DNA from: Acinetobacter sp. CS-2
Lineage (GTDB): Bacteria > Pseudomonadota > Gammaproteobacteria > Pseudomonadales > Moraxellaceae
Direction of reading: 5' to 3'
Assembly: GCF_016599715.1 (NCBI RefSeq)
Contig: NZ_CP067019.1
Span: 372,001-436,000, forward strand
DNA length: 64,000 nucleotides
The notes beneath the pieces were generated by a model. That model did not search any database. It saw only the letters and a list, made by a program, of their open reading frames with translations, and had not been told where the DNA came from. The position numbers and the translations under genes are program-made. Every line of letters begins with the position of its first letter. Positions within the stretch are counted from its first letter, which is position 1. Positions 56,426-64,000 of the stretch are shown here, piece after piece.

Positions 56426-56623
56426 ATGAAACGTGATTTTATACCGGCTGTACTTTTAACCCTCATCTCTATATTCATACCTTGCTATGCTTTCGCAGAC
56501 AGTCTAGATCCGACTTATATCATTATGGGCGGGGGAATGCTTGTGGTGTTTGCCCTGGCAATTTATGTATTTTATGAAATCTACAAGTCGATTCAGCTGC
56601 ATATCAACAAACCCACTAAATAG
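56426..56623 (+). CDS. Small exported or membrane protein
   Basis: A 65-aa protein. A first hydrophobic segment ends in FADS, like a signal peptide (MKRDFIPAVLLTLISIF...AFA), then a second helix IIMGGGMLVVFALAIYVFY and a basic tail. It ends in a terminator hairpin. Unknown function. Confidence 0.65.
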   Translation: MKRDFIPAVLLTLISIFIPCYAFADSLDPTYIIMGGGMLVVFALAIYVFYEIYKSIQLHINKPTK

Positions 56624-56639
56624 TGGGTTTTGTATTTTT
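56608..56639 (+). terminator. Terminator overlapping the end of the small membrane gene
   Basis: ACCCACTA-AA-TAGTGGGT followed by TTGTATTTTT. The stop codon lies in the hairpin. Confidence 0.75.
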
Positions 56640-56735
56640 CATCTCTAAATTTGGTTGAAAAAGAATGTAAAACTGGCTTTTAATGTCTGGGCAATAATTT
56701 TTAGATATTCATCAAACTCAGCCAAGGGAAGCAGC

Positions 56736-57689
56736 ATGAAAGCCGTATTTTTAGATTATGAATCGCTGGATAAAAATGATCTGGATTTCAGTCAGCTTGA
56801 AGCTGTATTTGATGAGCTGAAACTTTTTCCAACGACGACCCAGGCACAGCTGCTCGAACGTGTACAAGAGGCAGAGGTCATTATCAGTAATAAAGTCGTG
56901 GTCGATGCTGCTACCTTGCAACAATGTCCACAGTTAAAACTGATTTTAATTTCGGCAACGGGCACCAATAATATTGATCTGGTTCAGGCACGTAAACAAG
57001 GCATTGTGGTATGCAACTGTCAGGGTTATGGCACCGCGGCAGTGGCACAGCATACTTTAAGCTTGATGCTGGCTTTAGCAACTTCATTACTCAAATACGA
57101 CCGTGCCGTAAAGCAAGGCGAGTGGAATAAGGCTTCACAGTTCTGTCTGCTGGATTTCCCGATTATCGAGTTGTCTGGCAAAACGCTGGGTATTGTCGGT
57201 TATGGTGAATTGGGACAGGCTGTGGCAAAGCTGGCTGAAGCTTTTGGCATGATGGTTTTGGTCGGATCATTGCCGAACCGTCCAACTGATGCGAGCCGCG
57301 TACCTTTTGCAGAACTGTTGCCGCAAGTGGATTTCCTGAGTCTGCATTGTCCCTTAACTGACGATACCCGTGATTTAATTGATGCCCAAGCTTTCGATGC
57401 CATGAAACCAAGCGCATTTTTAATTAACTGCGCACGCGGTGGAATCGTCAATGAAGCTGCGTTGGCTGATGCCTTGCGTCAGGGCAAAATTGCCGGGGCT
57501 GCCACCGATGTGCTCACGGTTGAGCCGCCTAAACAAGGTAATGTGCTGTTAGCCGATGATATTCCCAACCTGATCATTACTCCGCATAGTGCATGGGGCA
57601 GTGTCGATGCACGGCAACGGATTGTGCAGCAGATGCAGCAGAACGTACTGGCCTTTAAAGCAGGACAGCCGATTCGACAGGTCAATTAA
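56736..57689 (+). CDS. D-2-hydroxyacid dehydrogenase (glycerate dehydrogenase-like)
   Basis: A 317-aa NAD-dependent dehydrogenase. The NAD-binding motif is LGIVGYGELGQAVAKLA; the catalytic residues are seen in FLINCARGGIVNE (Arg), EPPKQGNVLL (Glu) and LIITPHSAWGS (His). This fits HprA/hydroxypyruvate reductase-like enzymes. I start it at ATG 56736 with AAGGGAA upstream; a longer frame from 56655 adds residues unlike the family. Confidence 0.93.
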   Translation: MKAVFLDYESLDKNDLDFSQLEAVFDELKLFPTTTQAQLLERVQEAEVIISNKVVVDAATLQQCPQLKLILISATGTNNIDLVQARKQGIVVCNCQGYGTAAVAQHTLSLMLALATSLLKYDRAVKQGEWNKASQFCLLDFPIIELSGKTLGIVGYGELGQAVAKLAEAFGMMVLVGSLPNRPTDASRVPFAELLPQVDFLSLHCPLTDDTRDLIDAQAFDAMKPSAFLINCARGGIVNEAALADALRQGKIAGAATDVLTVEPPKQGNVLLADDIPNLIITPHSAWGSVDARQRIVQQMQQNVLAFKAGQPIRQVN

Positions 57690-57812
57690 TTTATCTTTTC
57701 AATCAGTCTCTCACACAGAGGCTGATTGCTTATAATCAACTTGATTTATAAATCGGCGTTGGTTTTACCTATACAGCTTGTACTTGAGCAGCCAGTCATA
57801 TGTAGGTGCAAA

Positions 57813-58232
57813 TTAATTACTGGTTGAAGACTCACTCAGCGGATGCGAAATAATCGGTGCAGGCTGATCATTTGGACTGCCGATAATATGATCCTTAGTT
57901 TCAGTTATTTTTTGATTGACCGTGGCTGCTGCGTGTTGTGACTTTTCTTTGGCAATGGCTGATTTTTCAGTGGCAAAGTCCTTGGTTTCTTCCCAGGCAT
58001 TTTCGACTTTGGGTTTGACTTTGGCCACACCTTTTTGCGCCGCTGTATCCACCTTTTCCGCCGTGTTCTGAACCTTCTGCTGGGCCTTATGACCGAGCAC
58101 TTTAAAGATATTGGGGTTATCCCCATAAGGTGCAGGGTGGCTGTGTGCTGGAGCTGTAGTACTGGTTTGAGCCAAAACAGAGGTGGATGCCAAAATGGCA
58201 CTTGTAATCAATACCGTTTTCATCATTTTCAT
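57813..58232 (-). CDS. Small exported helical protein
   Basis: A 139-aa protein with signal peptide (MKMMKTVLITSAILASTSVLA, cleavage near QTST; quoted only to show the pattern in parts: MKMMKTVLIT, SAILASTSVLA). The mature part is rich in Lys, Ala and Glu, with amphipathic repeats like KVQNTAEKVDTAAQKGVAKV, as in LEA/apolipoprotein-like proteins. Unknown function. Another small exported protein gene lies 207 bp upstream on the same strand. Confidence 0.7.
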   Translation of the reverse strand: MKMMKTVLITSAILASTSVLAQTSTTAPAHSHPAPYGDNPNIFKVLGHKAQQKVQNTAEKVDTAAQKGVAKVKPKVENAWEETKDFATEKSAIAKEKSQHAAATVNQKITETKDHIIGSPNDQPAPIISHPLSESSTSN

Positions 58233-58388
58233 TGTAAGGATAATTCCTGTTCGAGTAATGGCTGCAATCTAATTCAATTTTCTATTGGATTTTATTCTAA
58301 GAGTGAATGATGGGGAAAATGTGGAATGTGGCGAAATTAATACAGATTCATTACATTTAAGCTCAATCTTCCGATTGTTTTATCCAAG

Positions 58389-58416
58389 AAAAAAAGCCCG
58401 TGAAAATGAGCTTTTT
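58389..58416 (-). terminator. Terminator after the 115-aa exported protein gene
   Basis: AGCTC and GGGCT (minus strand) form a short stem with one G-U pair, an 8-base loop and a following T run. Weak but well placed. Confidence 0.6.
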
Positions 58417-58439
58417 ATACAGTCATTTAAAAAGATACC

Positions 58440-58787
58440 TTATTTTTCAATTTCCTGAGTGGGATCGGCTGAAGCTGCTTTTTCAGAATATGGATTCAGT
58501 TCCGCATGGGTTTGACCGTTAATATCCATATTGCTGGGATGTGAATGGTTGCTATTTTTACTTGGGATAGCATTTTTAGCGGCAAAGTTCTGGATGTTTT
58601 CTGGGGAGTCTGGCTTTGCAGTTCGAGTTTTACTCATCTCTTCTTTACTGCTATGAACGATGTCAGCAGTATTTTGATCACTGTGTTTAACTTTTAGCTC
58701 TGAAGTTGCTTTGGTGTCCGGGTTAGCAAAAAGGGAAGTACAAGCTAAAAGTGCTGTGCTCATCACTATTATTCTGATTGTTTTCAT
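58440..58787 (-). CDS. Small exported polar protein
   Basis: A 115-aa protein with a signal peptide (MKTIRIIVMSTALLACTSLFA) of which the mature part begins near NPDT. The rest is polar, Ser/Lys/Asn/His-rich and likely disordered. A Cys lies in the hydrophobic part, but there is no good lipobox. Unknown function. Confidence 0.65.
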   Translation of the reverse strand: MKTIRIIVMSTALLACTSLFANPDTKATSELKVKHSDQNTADIVHSSKEEMSKTRTAKPDSPENIQNFAAKNAIPSKNSNHSHPSNMDINGQTHAELNPYSEKAASADPTQEIEK

Positions 58788-59100
58788 AGCCCGATTTATC
58801 CTTACATGATAAAACTCGAGTGTTTACCGAGTTATAAGAGCACCATCATAACCAGTTTAATGCGGGAGTTCGGAATCAGAGATTAAATTCACACGTTTTT
58901 GCAACACCGAATAACAATCTGCCTCGATATGTGAAAATGATTTACAAACTAAATTATATACGTTTTTGATTTTTATTCTTTTATAAGAATCGTGCTGCTT
59001 TAAGCCATACACTTGGAAGTTTAGTTTCTCTATCGCTTTGACTGTATAAAAAGAAAGAATCACCAAGTCCCAATAGATTCAGTGATTCTGATGGGGAGAG
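58788..59100. other. Intergenic region between an exported protein gene and a lipoprotein gene
   Basis: 313 bp, AT-rich. It contains the terminator of the lipoprotein gene and probably the promoter of the 115-aa gene. A 69-aa frame on the minus strand (58857-59066) starts with TTG inside the terminator and is not accepted. Confidence 0.6.
59046..59089 (-). terminator. Terminator after the 129-aa lipoprotein gene
   Basis: AGAATCAC and GTGATTCT form an 8-bp stem, with an 18-base loop, followed on the minus strand by TTCTTTTT. It is 12 bp after the stop. Confidence 0.65.
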
Positions 59101-59490
59101 TTAGTTACATTGGGCTAAGGCATCTTTATGGAAATGATGGCGCAGGGCAAGGAAGTTTTTTTGTACTTCTGGGCTATGCAGGTCAAAATTATTGGCGGTG
59201 CTTGAGCCATCTTGGGCAAAGGTGGTTGCACCACCCGAAATTAGGGTATTGCCTTTAAATGACCAGTGTTCTATGGATTTTCCTGCTTTGAGGTTGCCGG
59301 TAAATTCAATCACGCATTTATCAATAAATTTAGTCAGTTTGGCTTTGTTATCCACTGTGTCTGGATAGACTTCCAGATTCTGAACTTCTTGTAATACGCC
59401 GGTTTCAAGTTGTGGGATTTTAGGCGCAGTTGTACACGCCGTAACAGCAATACCCGCAAGACCAGTCAAAATAAGCATTTTAAATTTCAT
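59101..59490 (-). CDS. Small lipoprotein of unknown function
   Basis: A 129-aa lipoprotein with lipobox VTAC (Cys19) after a hydrophobic stretch. The mature part has two Cys (DKCVIEF and the last AQCN) that could form a disulfide. No known domain was recognised. Single gene. Confidence 0.8.
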   Translation of the reverse strand: MKFKMLILTGLAGIAVTACTTAPKIPQLETGVLQEVQNLEVYPDTVDNKAKLTKFIDKCVIEFTGNLKAGKSIEHWSFKGNTLISGGATTFAQDGSSTANNFDLHSPEVQKNFLALRHHFHKDALAQCN

Positions 59491-59557
59491 ATGATTCTTT
59501 CTTGTTGAGTGTTGTTAGTTTGAGTATAGGGAATCGGATGAAAATTGGCTATAAAAA

Positions 59558-60394
59558 CTAGTTTTCAATTACTTCGAATATAGCTTCATCATAATTTATT
59601 TGGATTAACATTTTTTCACCTTTTGAGGTCGGCTCAATCTTAAGTAAAAACAATCCACTATTCAGTAATAAGTCATTAAGATTTTTGAAGCCATACTCTG
59701 TTTTGATTTTCTTATTAGCATTAGGAAATTTTTTGTTAATTGATACGCCTACTGTTGTAAGTGAAATCCAACCGTCATTTTTTTTATTGTTAATGATTAA
59801 TTTTTCAATCTCTTTGTAAATCTCATCTGAAGGAAAGATGAAACGTGCTTTGAACAAATCAGATTTTAAAAAATCAATTTGAGTCTCTAAGCTTTTTTGA
59901 GCATTCAAACAATATTGCTCAAATTGATCTAAAAAAGGTTTATGTTTTTTCTCCAGATTTAATAGAAAATCGACAGCTTCTTTAGATTCATCGAGATTAG
60001 ATAAATTATATTTTTCTTGAAAGTGATGTGCTATAAAATTTCGATCAGTAACAAATTCTTGAAATTGACTGTTTAGTCTTTGATGGTTATGTTCGCATAA
60101 ATTAAAAGATATTTTCATATCTAGACGAAGAGTATTGTTAGGTTCAGTAATGATTGTATCTTCTTCTAGGGGATTCACGAGAAATAATGAATTTAAGGCT
60201 TTTGTACTTAAGCCACCTAAAGTTTGATTTTGAACAGATGGTTCTATAACCAGAGGTGAATTATTGGGCTTAGAAATAATAGTTTTATTTATCTTCATGA
60301 GGGTTTTTAGCCTCATTTCTATTGTTTGAAAACGAATAAGATGTTTTCCAAGTAAGGAATAAATTCTCTCTCTAATTTCTTCAATATTTTGCAT
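59558..60394 (-). CDS. HEPN-like / OST-HTH (LOTUS) domain protein
   Basis: A 278-aa, AT-rich gene. The N-terminal half is helical and has RNFIAHHF at 118-125, that is R118-N-x3-H123, the RNxxxH motif of HEPN RNases. The C-terminal part (about 195-270), with DGWISLTTVGVSINKKFP and YGFKNLNDLLLNSGLFLLK, matches the OST-HTH/LOTUS RNA-binding fold. Both calls are by pattern. It starts 68 bp after glyS on the same strand, just behind the glyS terminator, and has no Shine-Dalgarno site. Codon use is more AT-rich than its neighbours, which suggests transfer. An RNA-directed role, perhaps defence, is inference. Confidence 0.75.
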   Translation of the reverse strand: MQNIEEIRERIYSLLGKHLIRFQTIEMRLKTLMKINKTIISKPNNSPLVIEPSVQNQTLGGLSTKALNSLFLVNPLEEDTIITEPNNTLRLDMKISFNLCEHNHQRLNSQFQEFVTDRNFIAHHFQEKYNLSNLDESKEAVDFLLNLEKKHKPFLDQFEQYCLNAQKSLETQIDFLKSDLFKARFIFPSDEIYKEIEKLIINNKKNDGWISLTTVGVSINKKFPNANKKIKTEYGFKNLNDLLLNSGLFLLKIEPTSKGEKMLIQINYDEAIFEVIEN

Positions 60395-60402
60395 TCTAAA
60401 AA

Positions 60403-60445
60403 ATCATAAAAAACCCCACTCATTTATAGCGGGGTTTTTTATGAT
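60403..60445. terminator. Long perfect terminator hairpin after glyS
   Basis: ATCATAAAAAACCCC and GGGGTTTTTTATGAT form a 15-bp perfect stem with a 13-base loop, 17 bp after the glyS stop. It can end transcripts on both strands. Confidence 0.9.
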
Positions 60446-60451
60446 TTACAA
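60423..60451 (-). promoter_or_regulatory. Likely promoter of the HEPN/OST-HTH gene, inside the glyS terminator
   Basis: Minus-strand TTGTAA (60451-60446), a 17-bp spacer and TATAAA (60428-60423). The spacer is the left arm of the glyS terminator, and the -10 lies in its loop. Predicted start about 60416, some 22 bases before the ATG. Confidence 0.55.
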
Positions 60452-60462
60452 CCAATTATAGC

Positions 60463-62532
60463 TTAGTGCTGAAGCACCGAAATATCCGCAACCGCAGTAA
60501 ATAAACCACGAAGCTGAGCGAGCATACGTAAACGGTTAGCTTTCAGGTCAGCATCATCAGCCATCACCATTACGCCATCAAAAAATGCATCCACTGGTGC
60601 ACGAAGCGCAGCTAAAGCTGACAATGCAGCAGTGTAGTCCTTGGCAGCAAATAACGGCTCAACCACAGGCGTGATTTTCGCAAGTTCAGCGAATAATGCT
60701 TTCTCAGCATCTTCAACCAGATTCGCTTCAACCACAGCACCCTCAGGTGTTGCTTCTTTAGCCAAAATGTTGGCAACACGCTTGTTGGCAGCAGCAAGCG
60801 CAGCCGCTTCAGGCAATGCACGGAAGTGATTTACCGCAGTTACGCGTTTGTCAAAATCAAGTGGAGATTTTGGCGACAATGCTTGAACAGCTTGAATCAC
60901 ATCAACAGCCACGCCCTGGTCTTCGTATTTCGCACGGTAACGACCTTCCAGGAATGCAACAGCATCTGCCAAAGTCTTGTCATGGTCTTTCAATACATCG
61001 CCATATGAAGCTAAAGCAAGTTTGATTAGGTCTTCAATCGACACATCCAGCTCATTTTCAGTCACAAGACGTAAGATACCAATTGCAGAACGACGCAGTG
61101 CAAACGGGTCTTTAGAACCTGTAGGCGCTTGACCAATACCGAAAATACCGGTCAAGGTATCCAAACGGTCGGCAAGGGCAATGGTTGTACCAGTCTTGGT
61201 TTTCGGTAACACGTCACCTGCGAATTTAGGCAAGTATTGCTCACCCAAAGATTCAGCAACTTCAGCATTTTCACCTTCAAGACGTGCGTAGTAAGTACCC
61301 GCAATCCCTTGAAGTTCCGGGAATTCCCCAACAAGCTCAGAAGTTAAGTCACATTTCGCAAGCAGGGCGGCTTTTTCAGCGTCAGCAGGGTTCGCACCTG
61401 TGATCGGCGCTAACGCTACAGCCAATTTTGCAATACGAGTCGATTTATCCCAAAGTGTACCCAATTCAGCTTGGAACACCATGTTGGCCAGTTTTTCTTT
61501 ACGCGATGCCAGCGGTTGCTTTTGATCTTGCAGGAAGAAGAACTCAGCATCTGACAAACGTGGACGAACCACTTTCTCGTTACCTTCAATAATTTGTGTC
61601 GGATCTTTCGACTCAATGTTTGACACAGTAATGAAGTAAGGTTGCAGTTTGTTGTCAGCATTTACCAAACAGAAGTACTTCTGGTTGTCCTGCATCGTCG
61701 TGATTAATGCTTCTTGCGGAACAGCAAGGAAACGTTCTTCGAAGCTTGCACGTAACGCAACAGGCCATTCAACCAATGCAGTCACTTCATCACGAAGGTC
61801 AGCTGGAACAATGGCAATAGCATTCACTTCATCAGCCAATGCTTTGACTTGCTGATCAATGATGGCTTGGCGTTCTTCAAACGACGCTACAACGTGCGCT
61901 GCTTTTAATTTAGGTAGATATTCATCTGCATTGGCTAAGCTAATGGCTTCAGGCGCATGGAAACGGTGACCATAAGTCACGTTGCCTGCTTTGTGATCCT
62001 GAATAGTTGCATCAATCACGTCGTTGTCTTTAAGTAACACTACCCATTTAACTGGACGTACGAATTCGGTACGGCTAGCCGCAGAACGCATGCGTTTAGC
62101 AATTGGTAGGTTGTCTAAAGCAGTTTGTAAAATTTGTGGCAGTAAAACGTCAAGGCTTTGACCTTTCACGTCTTTTAAATAGCACACTTTTTCAACTTTA
62201 CCGGCCTGGAAAGTCGATACTTGATCAACCGTAATGCCTTGACCACGCATAAAGCCTTCAAGTGCTTTGGTTGGTTTGCCTTCAGCATCAAACGCTGCTT
62301 GTTTAGCAGGGCCGTCAAAACGTTTTTGTGTATCTGCTTGTGCGCCTTCTACATTGACAATTTTCAATGCCAGGCGGCGTGGTGCTGCATAAGCTTCAAT
62401 TGAGTCGAAAGCCAGACCAGCATCTTTTAAGCCTTTTTCGGTTTCGGCCTGAAGGGCATCACGTAATTTTTTTAAGCTTTTTGGTGGGAGTTCTTCACAG
62501 CCAAGTTCAAATAAAACAGTATGTTTAGACAT
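60463..62532 (-). CDS. glyS: Glycyl-tRNA synthetase beta subunit
   Basis: A 689-aa beta subunit: N-terminal [17 protein letters not shown], the HD-like and B3-like domains, and a C-terminal anticodon-binding helical domain ending [28 protein letters not shown] (in parts). With GlyQ it forms the alpha2beta2 enzyme that charges tRNA-Gly. Its ATG overlaps the glyQ stop by one base (TAATG), so the two are coupled. Confidence 0.98.
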   Translation of the reverse strand: MSKHTVLFELGCEELPPKSLKKLRDALQAETEKGLKDAGLAFDSIEAYAAPRRLALKIVNVEGAQADTQKRFDGPAKQAAFDAEGKPTKALEGFMRGQGITVDQVSTFQAGKVEKVCYLKDVKGQSLDVLLPQILQTALDNLPIAKRMRSAASRTEFVRPVKWVVLLKDNDVIDATIQDHKAGNVTYGHRFHAPEAISLANADEYLPKLKAAHVVASFEERQAIIDQQVKALADEVNAIAIVPADLRDEVTALVEWPVALRASFEERFLAVPQEALITTMQDNQKYFCLVNADNKLQPYFITVSNIESKDPTQIIEGNEKVVRPRLSDAEFFFLQDQKQPLASRKEKLANMVFQAELGTLWDKSTRIAKLAVALAPITGANPADAEKAALLAKCDLTSELVGEFPELQGIAGTYYARLEGENAEVAESLGEQYLPKFAGDVLPKTKTGTTIALADRLDTLTGIFGIGQAPTGSKDPFALRRSAIGILRLVTENELDVSIEDLIKLALASYGDVLKDHDKTLADAVAFLEGRYRAKYEDQGVAVDVIQAVQALSPKSPLDFDKRVTAVNHFRALPEAAALAAANKRVANILAKEATPEGAVVEANLVEDAEKALFAELAKITPVVEPLFAAKDYTAALSALAALRAPVDAFFDGVMVMADDADLKANRLRMLAQLRGLFTAVADISVLQH

Positions 62533-63521
62533 TATTTGTTCTCCGCTGCTTTTTCTGCTTGAGCTGCTTCTGCTTCAACTTGTGCTTTTAACTGCGCCAA
62601 TACTTCGTCACGTAAATGTGGTTCTGCCATTGGGAAACCCAGTTTCGCACGTGCTGCCACGTAACTTTGCGCAATGGCACGCGCCAATGTACGGACACGT
62701 AAAATATAACGCTGACGTTCAGTCACCGAAATCGCACCGCGAGCATCCAGCAGATTAAAGCTGTGTGATGCTTTAATCACCTGTTCATATGCAGGCAATG
62801 GCAGTTCAGCTTCCATTAAGCGCGTTGCTTCAGCTTCGTAGAAGTCGAACAGCTCGAACATTTTGTCGACTGGTGCATATTCAAAGTTGTAAGTGGATTG
62901 TTCCACTTCATTTTGATGGAATACATCACCGTAAGTTACCGTACCGAACTGGCCTTTGGTCCAGACCAGATCGTAAACCGAGTCTACACCTTGCAGGTAC
63001 ATCGCCAGACGTTCCAGACCGTAAGTGATTTCGCCTGTCACCGGGTAACATTCAACACCACCGACTTGCTGGAAGTAAGTGAACTGGGTCACTTCCATAC
63101 CGTTCAGCCAAACTTCCCAGCCCAAGCCCCAAGCACCGAGAGTTGGTGATTCCCAGTTATCTTCCACAAAACGGATGTCGTGGGTCAGGGTATCAATACC
63201 AATGGCTTTTAACGAATCGAGATAAAGCTGCTGGATATTGTCCGGGTTGGGCTTAAGCACCACCTGGAACTGATAATAATGTTGTAAACGGTTCGGGTTT
63301 TCACCATAACGGCCATCTTTCGGACGGCGTGAAGGTTGTACGTAAGCCGCGTTCCATGTTTCTGGTCCTAACGCACGAAGGAAAGTTGCAGTGTGGAATG
63401 TCCCTGCACCCATTTCCATATCGTAAGGTTGTAACACTACACAACCTTGTTCAGCCCAGTAGTTTTGTAAGGCAAGAATTAAGCCTTGAAATGTATCAAT
63501 ATGCGATATGGCGCGACTCAT
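62532..63521 (-). CDS. glyQ: Glycyl-tRNA synthetase alpha subunit
   Basis: A 329-aa catalytic alpha subunit of class II synthetase, with [34 protein letters not shown] (in parts), [28 protein letters not shown] and [12 protein letters not shown]. The C-terminal 25 residues are an Ala/Glu/Gln-rich extension. First gene of glyQS. Confidence 0.98.
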   Translation of the reverse strand: MSRAISHIDTFQGLILALQNYWAEQGCVVLQPYDMEMGAGTFHTATFLRALGPETWNAAYVQPSRRPKDGRYGENPNRLQHYYQFQVVLKPNPDNIQQLYLDSLKAIGIDTLTHDIRFVEDNWESPTLGAWGLGWEVWLNGMEVTQFTYFQQVGGVECYPVTGEITYGLERLAMYLQGVDSVYDLVWTKGQFGTVTYGDVFHQNEVEQSTYNFEYAPVDKMFELFDFYEAEATRLMEAELPLPAYEQVIKASHSFNLLDARGAISVTERQRYILRVRTLARAIAQSYVAARAKLGFPMAEPHLRDEVLAQLKAQVEAEAAQAEKAAENK

Positions 63522-63725
63522 GTAGCATCCATTAAAATTAGAGAAAAATTGGCTCTAAGTATAAGGATTTTGCAAAGGTGTGGCAAAGGTTTCAGGACAA
63601 GAAATCAGCTGTTTAAAAATGATTCACAGATTTATTGATAAATATAAGATATAAAATAAATACATCTTTAATCGTTAGCATTCTATAATTTGCAACTTCT
63701 TCCCCAAAACAATAAAAGGCGTGCT

Positions 63726-64000
63726 GTGTTTCATTCCCGACTCGAATGGCTAAATACCCTAAAACCCAATTTCAAGATTCTTCCTTTGAAAGATCGCCTG
63801 CTATGCGGTTTGGGTGCATTACTTGGACTGACACTTTCATCTTTCATAAGTTGGTGGGTGTTGGGAGATATCAATGCATGGTATATCGCGCCGATGGGTG
63901 CATCTTCAGTATTACTGTTTGCCGTGCCTGCCAGTCCTTTGGCACAGCCGTGGAATATGGTGGTTGGCAATATCATTGCAGGAGTTATTGGGGTGACTTG
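63726..64000 (+). CDS. HPP-family membrane protein, partial (C-terminus outside window)
   Basis: The first 91 residues of a protein cut by the right edge. It starts at GTG 63726 with AAAGG 7 bases upstream. It has a hydrophobic helix (LLCGLGALLGLTLSSFISWWV in parts) and then the family signature APMGASSVLLFAVPASPLAQPWNMVVGN. HPP-family proteins are inner-membrane proteins, some of them linked to nitrite transport; the role here is unknown. Confidence 0.85.
   Translation, partial: MFHSRLEWLNTLKPNFKILPLKDRLLCGLGALLGLTLSSFISWWVLGDINAWYIAPMGASSVLLFAVPASPLAQPWNMVVGNIIAGVIGVT

Noticed and set aside
58857..59066. 69-aa frame on the minus strand
   Set aside because: It has a TTG start that overlaps the terminator of the lipoprotein gene and no recognisable domain or ribosome site of the right strength.

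Overview
This window looks like chromosomal DNA of an Acinetobacter species. Gene products and gene order fit that genus: a long-N-terminus UbiE in a ubiE-ubiJ-ubiB operon, a two-domain polyphosphate:AMP phosphotransferase of the type known from A. johnsonii, a split type II secretion locus holding only gspF-gspG, bifunctional hisIE, recC-recB-recD and rpsO-pnp. The species cannot be fixed from the sequence alone. Almost all genes are housekeeping. I saw no rRNA, tRNA, CRISPR array or prophage.

Layout. 1-3.2 kb (minus): hisIE, then a UvrD/FBH1-like helicase and an SMC/PtuA-like ATPase cut by the window edge, apparently one operon. 3.4-7.6 kb: patatin-like phospholipase, outer-membrane beta-barrel protein, large lipoprotein. 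7608-8479: a complete IS5-family (IS427-like) element with TAA target duplication. 8.6-11.9 kb: ubiE-ubiJ-ubiB. 12-15 kb: hypothetical protein, polyP:AMP phosphotransferase, small hypothetical protein. 15.1-24.4 kb: recC-recB-recD. 24.4-25.3 kb: a gene-poor stretch with a candidate small RNA. 25.3-28 kb: rpsO-pnp. 28-33.8 kb: CorA-like transporter, YdcH-like protein, cbpA-cbpM, two DUF2147 paralogues, hslO. 33.9-38 kb: CPA2 antiporter and priA. 38-40.5 kb: gspF-gspG and a small membrane protein. 40.6-45.3 kb: corC-lnt, tusA-like gene, ETF-QO. 45.5-50 kb: DUF1285, murI, DUF4062, hemH, MBL-fold hydrolase. 50-57.7 kb: two related tiny membrane proteins, yacG, TrmB-like methyltransferase, flavoprotein, GFA protein, lipoprotein, methyltransferase, hydrolase-like protein, hydroxyacid dehydrogenase. 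57.8-60.4 kb: small exported proteins, a lipoprotein and an AT-rich HEPN/OST-HTH protein. 60.4-63.5 kb: glyQ-glyS. 63.7 kb to the end: start of an HPP-family membrane protein.

Functional groups. Ubiquinone synthesis (ubiEJB) and electron entry into the quinone pool (ETF-QO) are both here. DNA repair and restart are represented by RecBCD, PriA and the UvrD-like helicase. RNA and translation functions include S15/PNPase and glycyl-tRNA synthetase. Envelope functions include Lnt, MurI, GspFG, the porin-like protein and several lipoproteins.

Most worth a second look: the HEPN/OST-HTH gene at 59558-60394, whose likely promoter overlaps the glyS terminator; the helicase/ATPase pair after hisIE; the candidate small RNA at about 24525-24619; the divergent 59- and 61-aa membrane protein paralogues around 50 kb, one with a GTG start and easily missed; and the IS insertion touching the probable promoter of the large lipoprotein.
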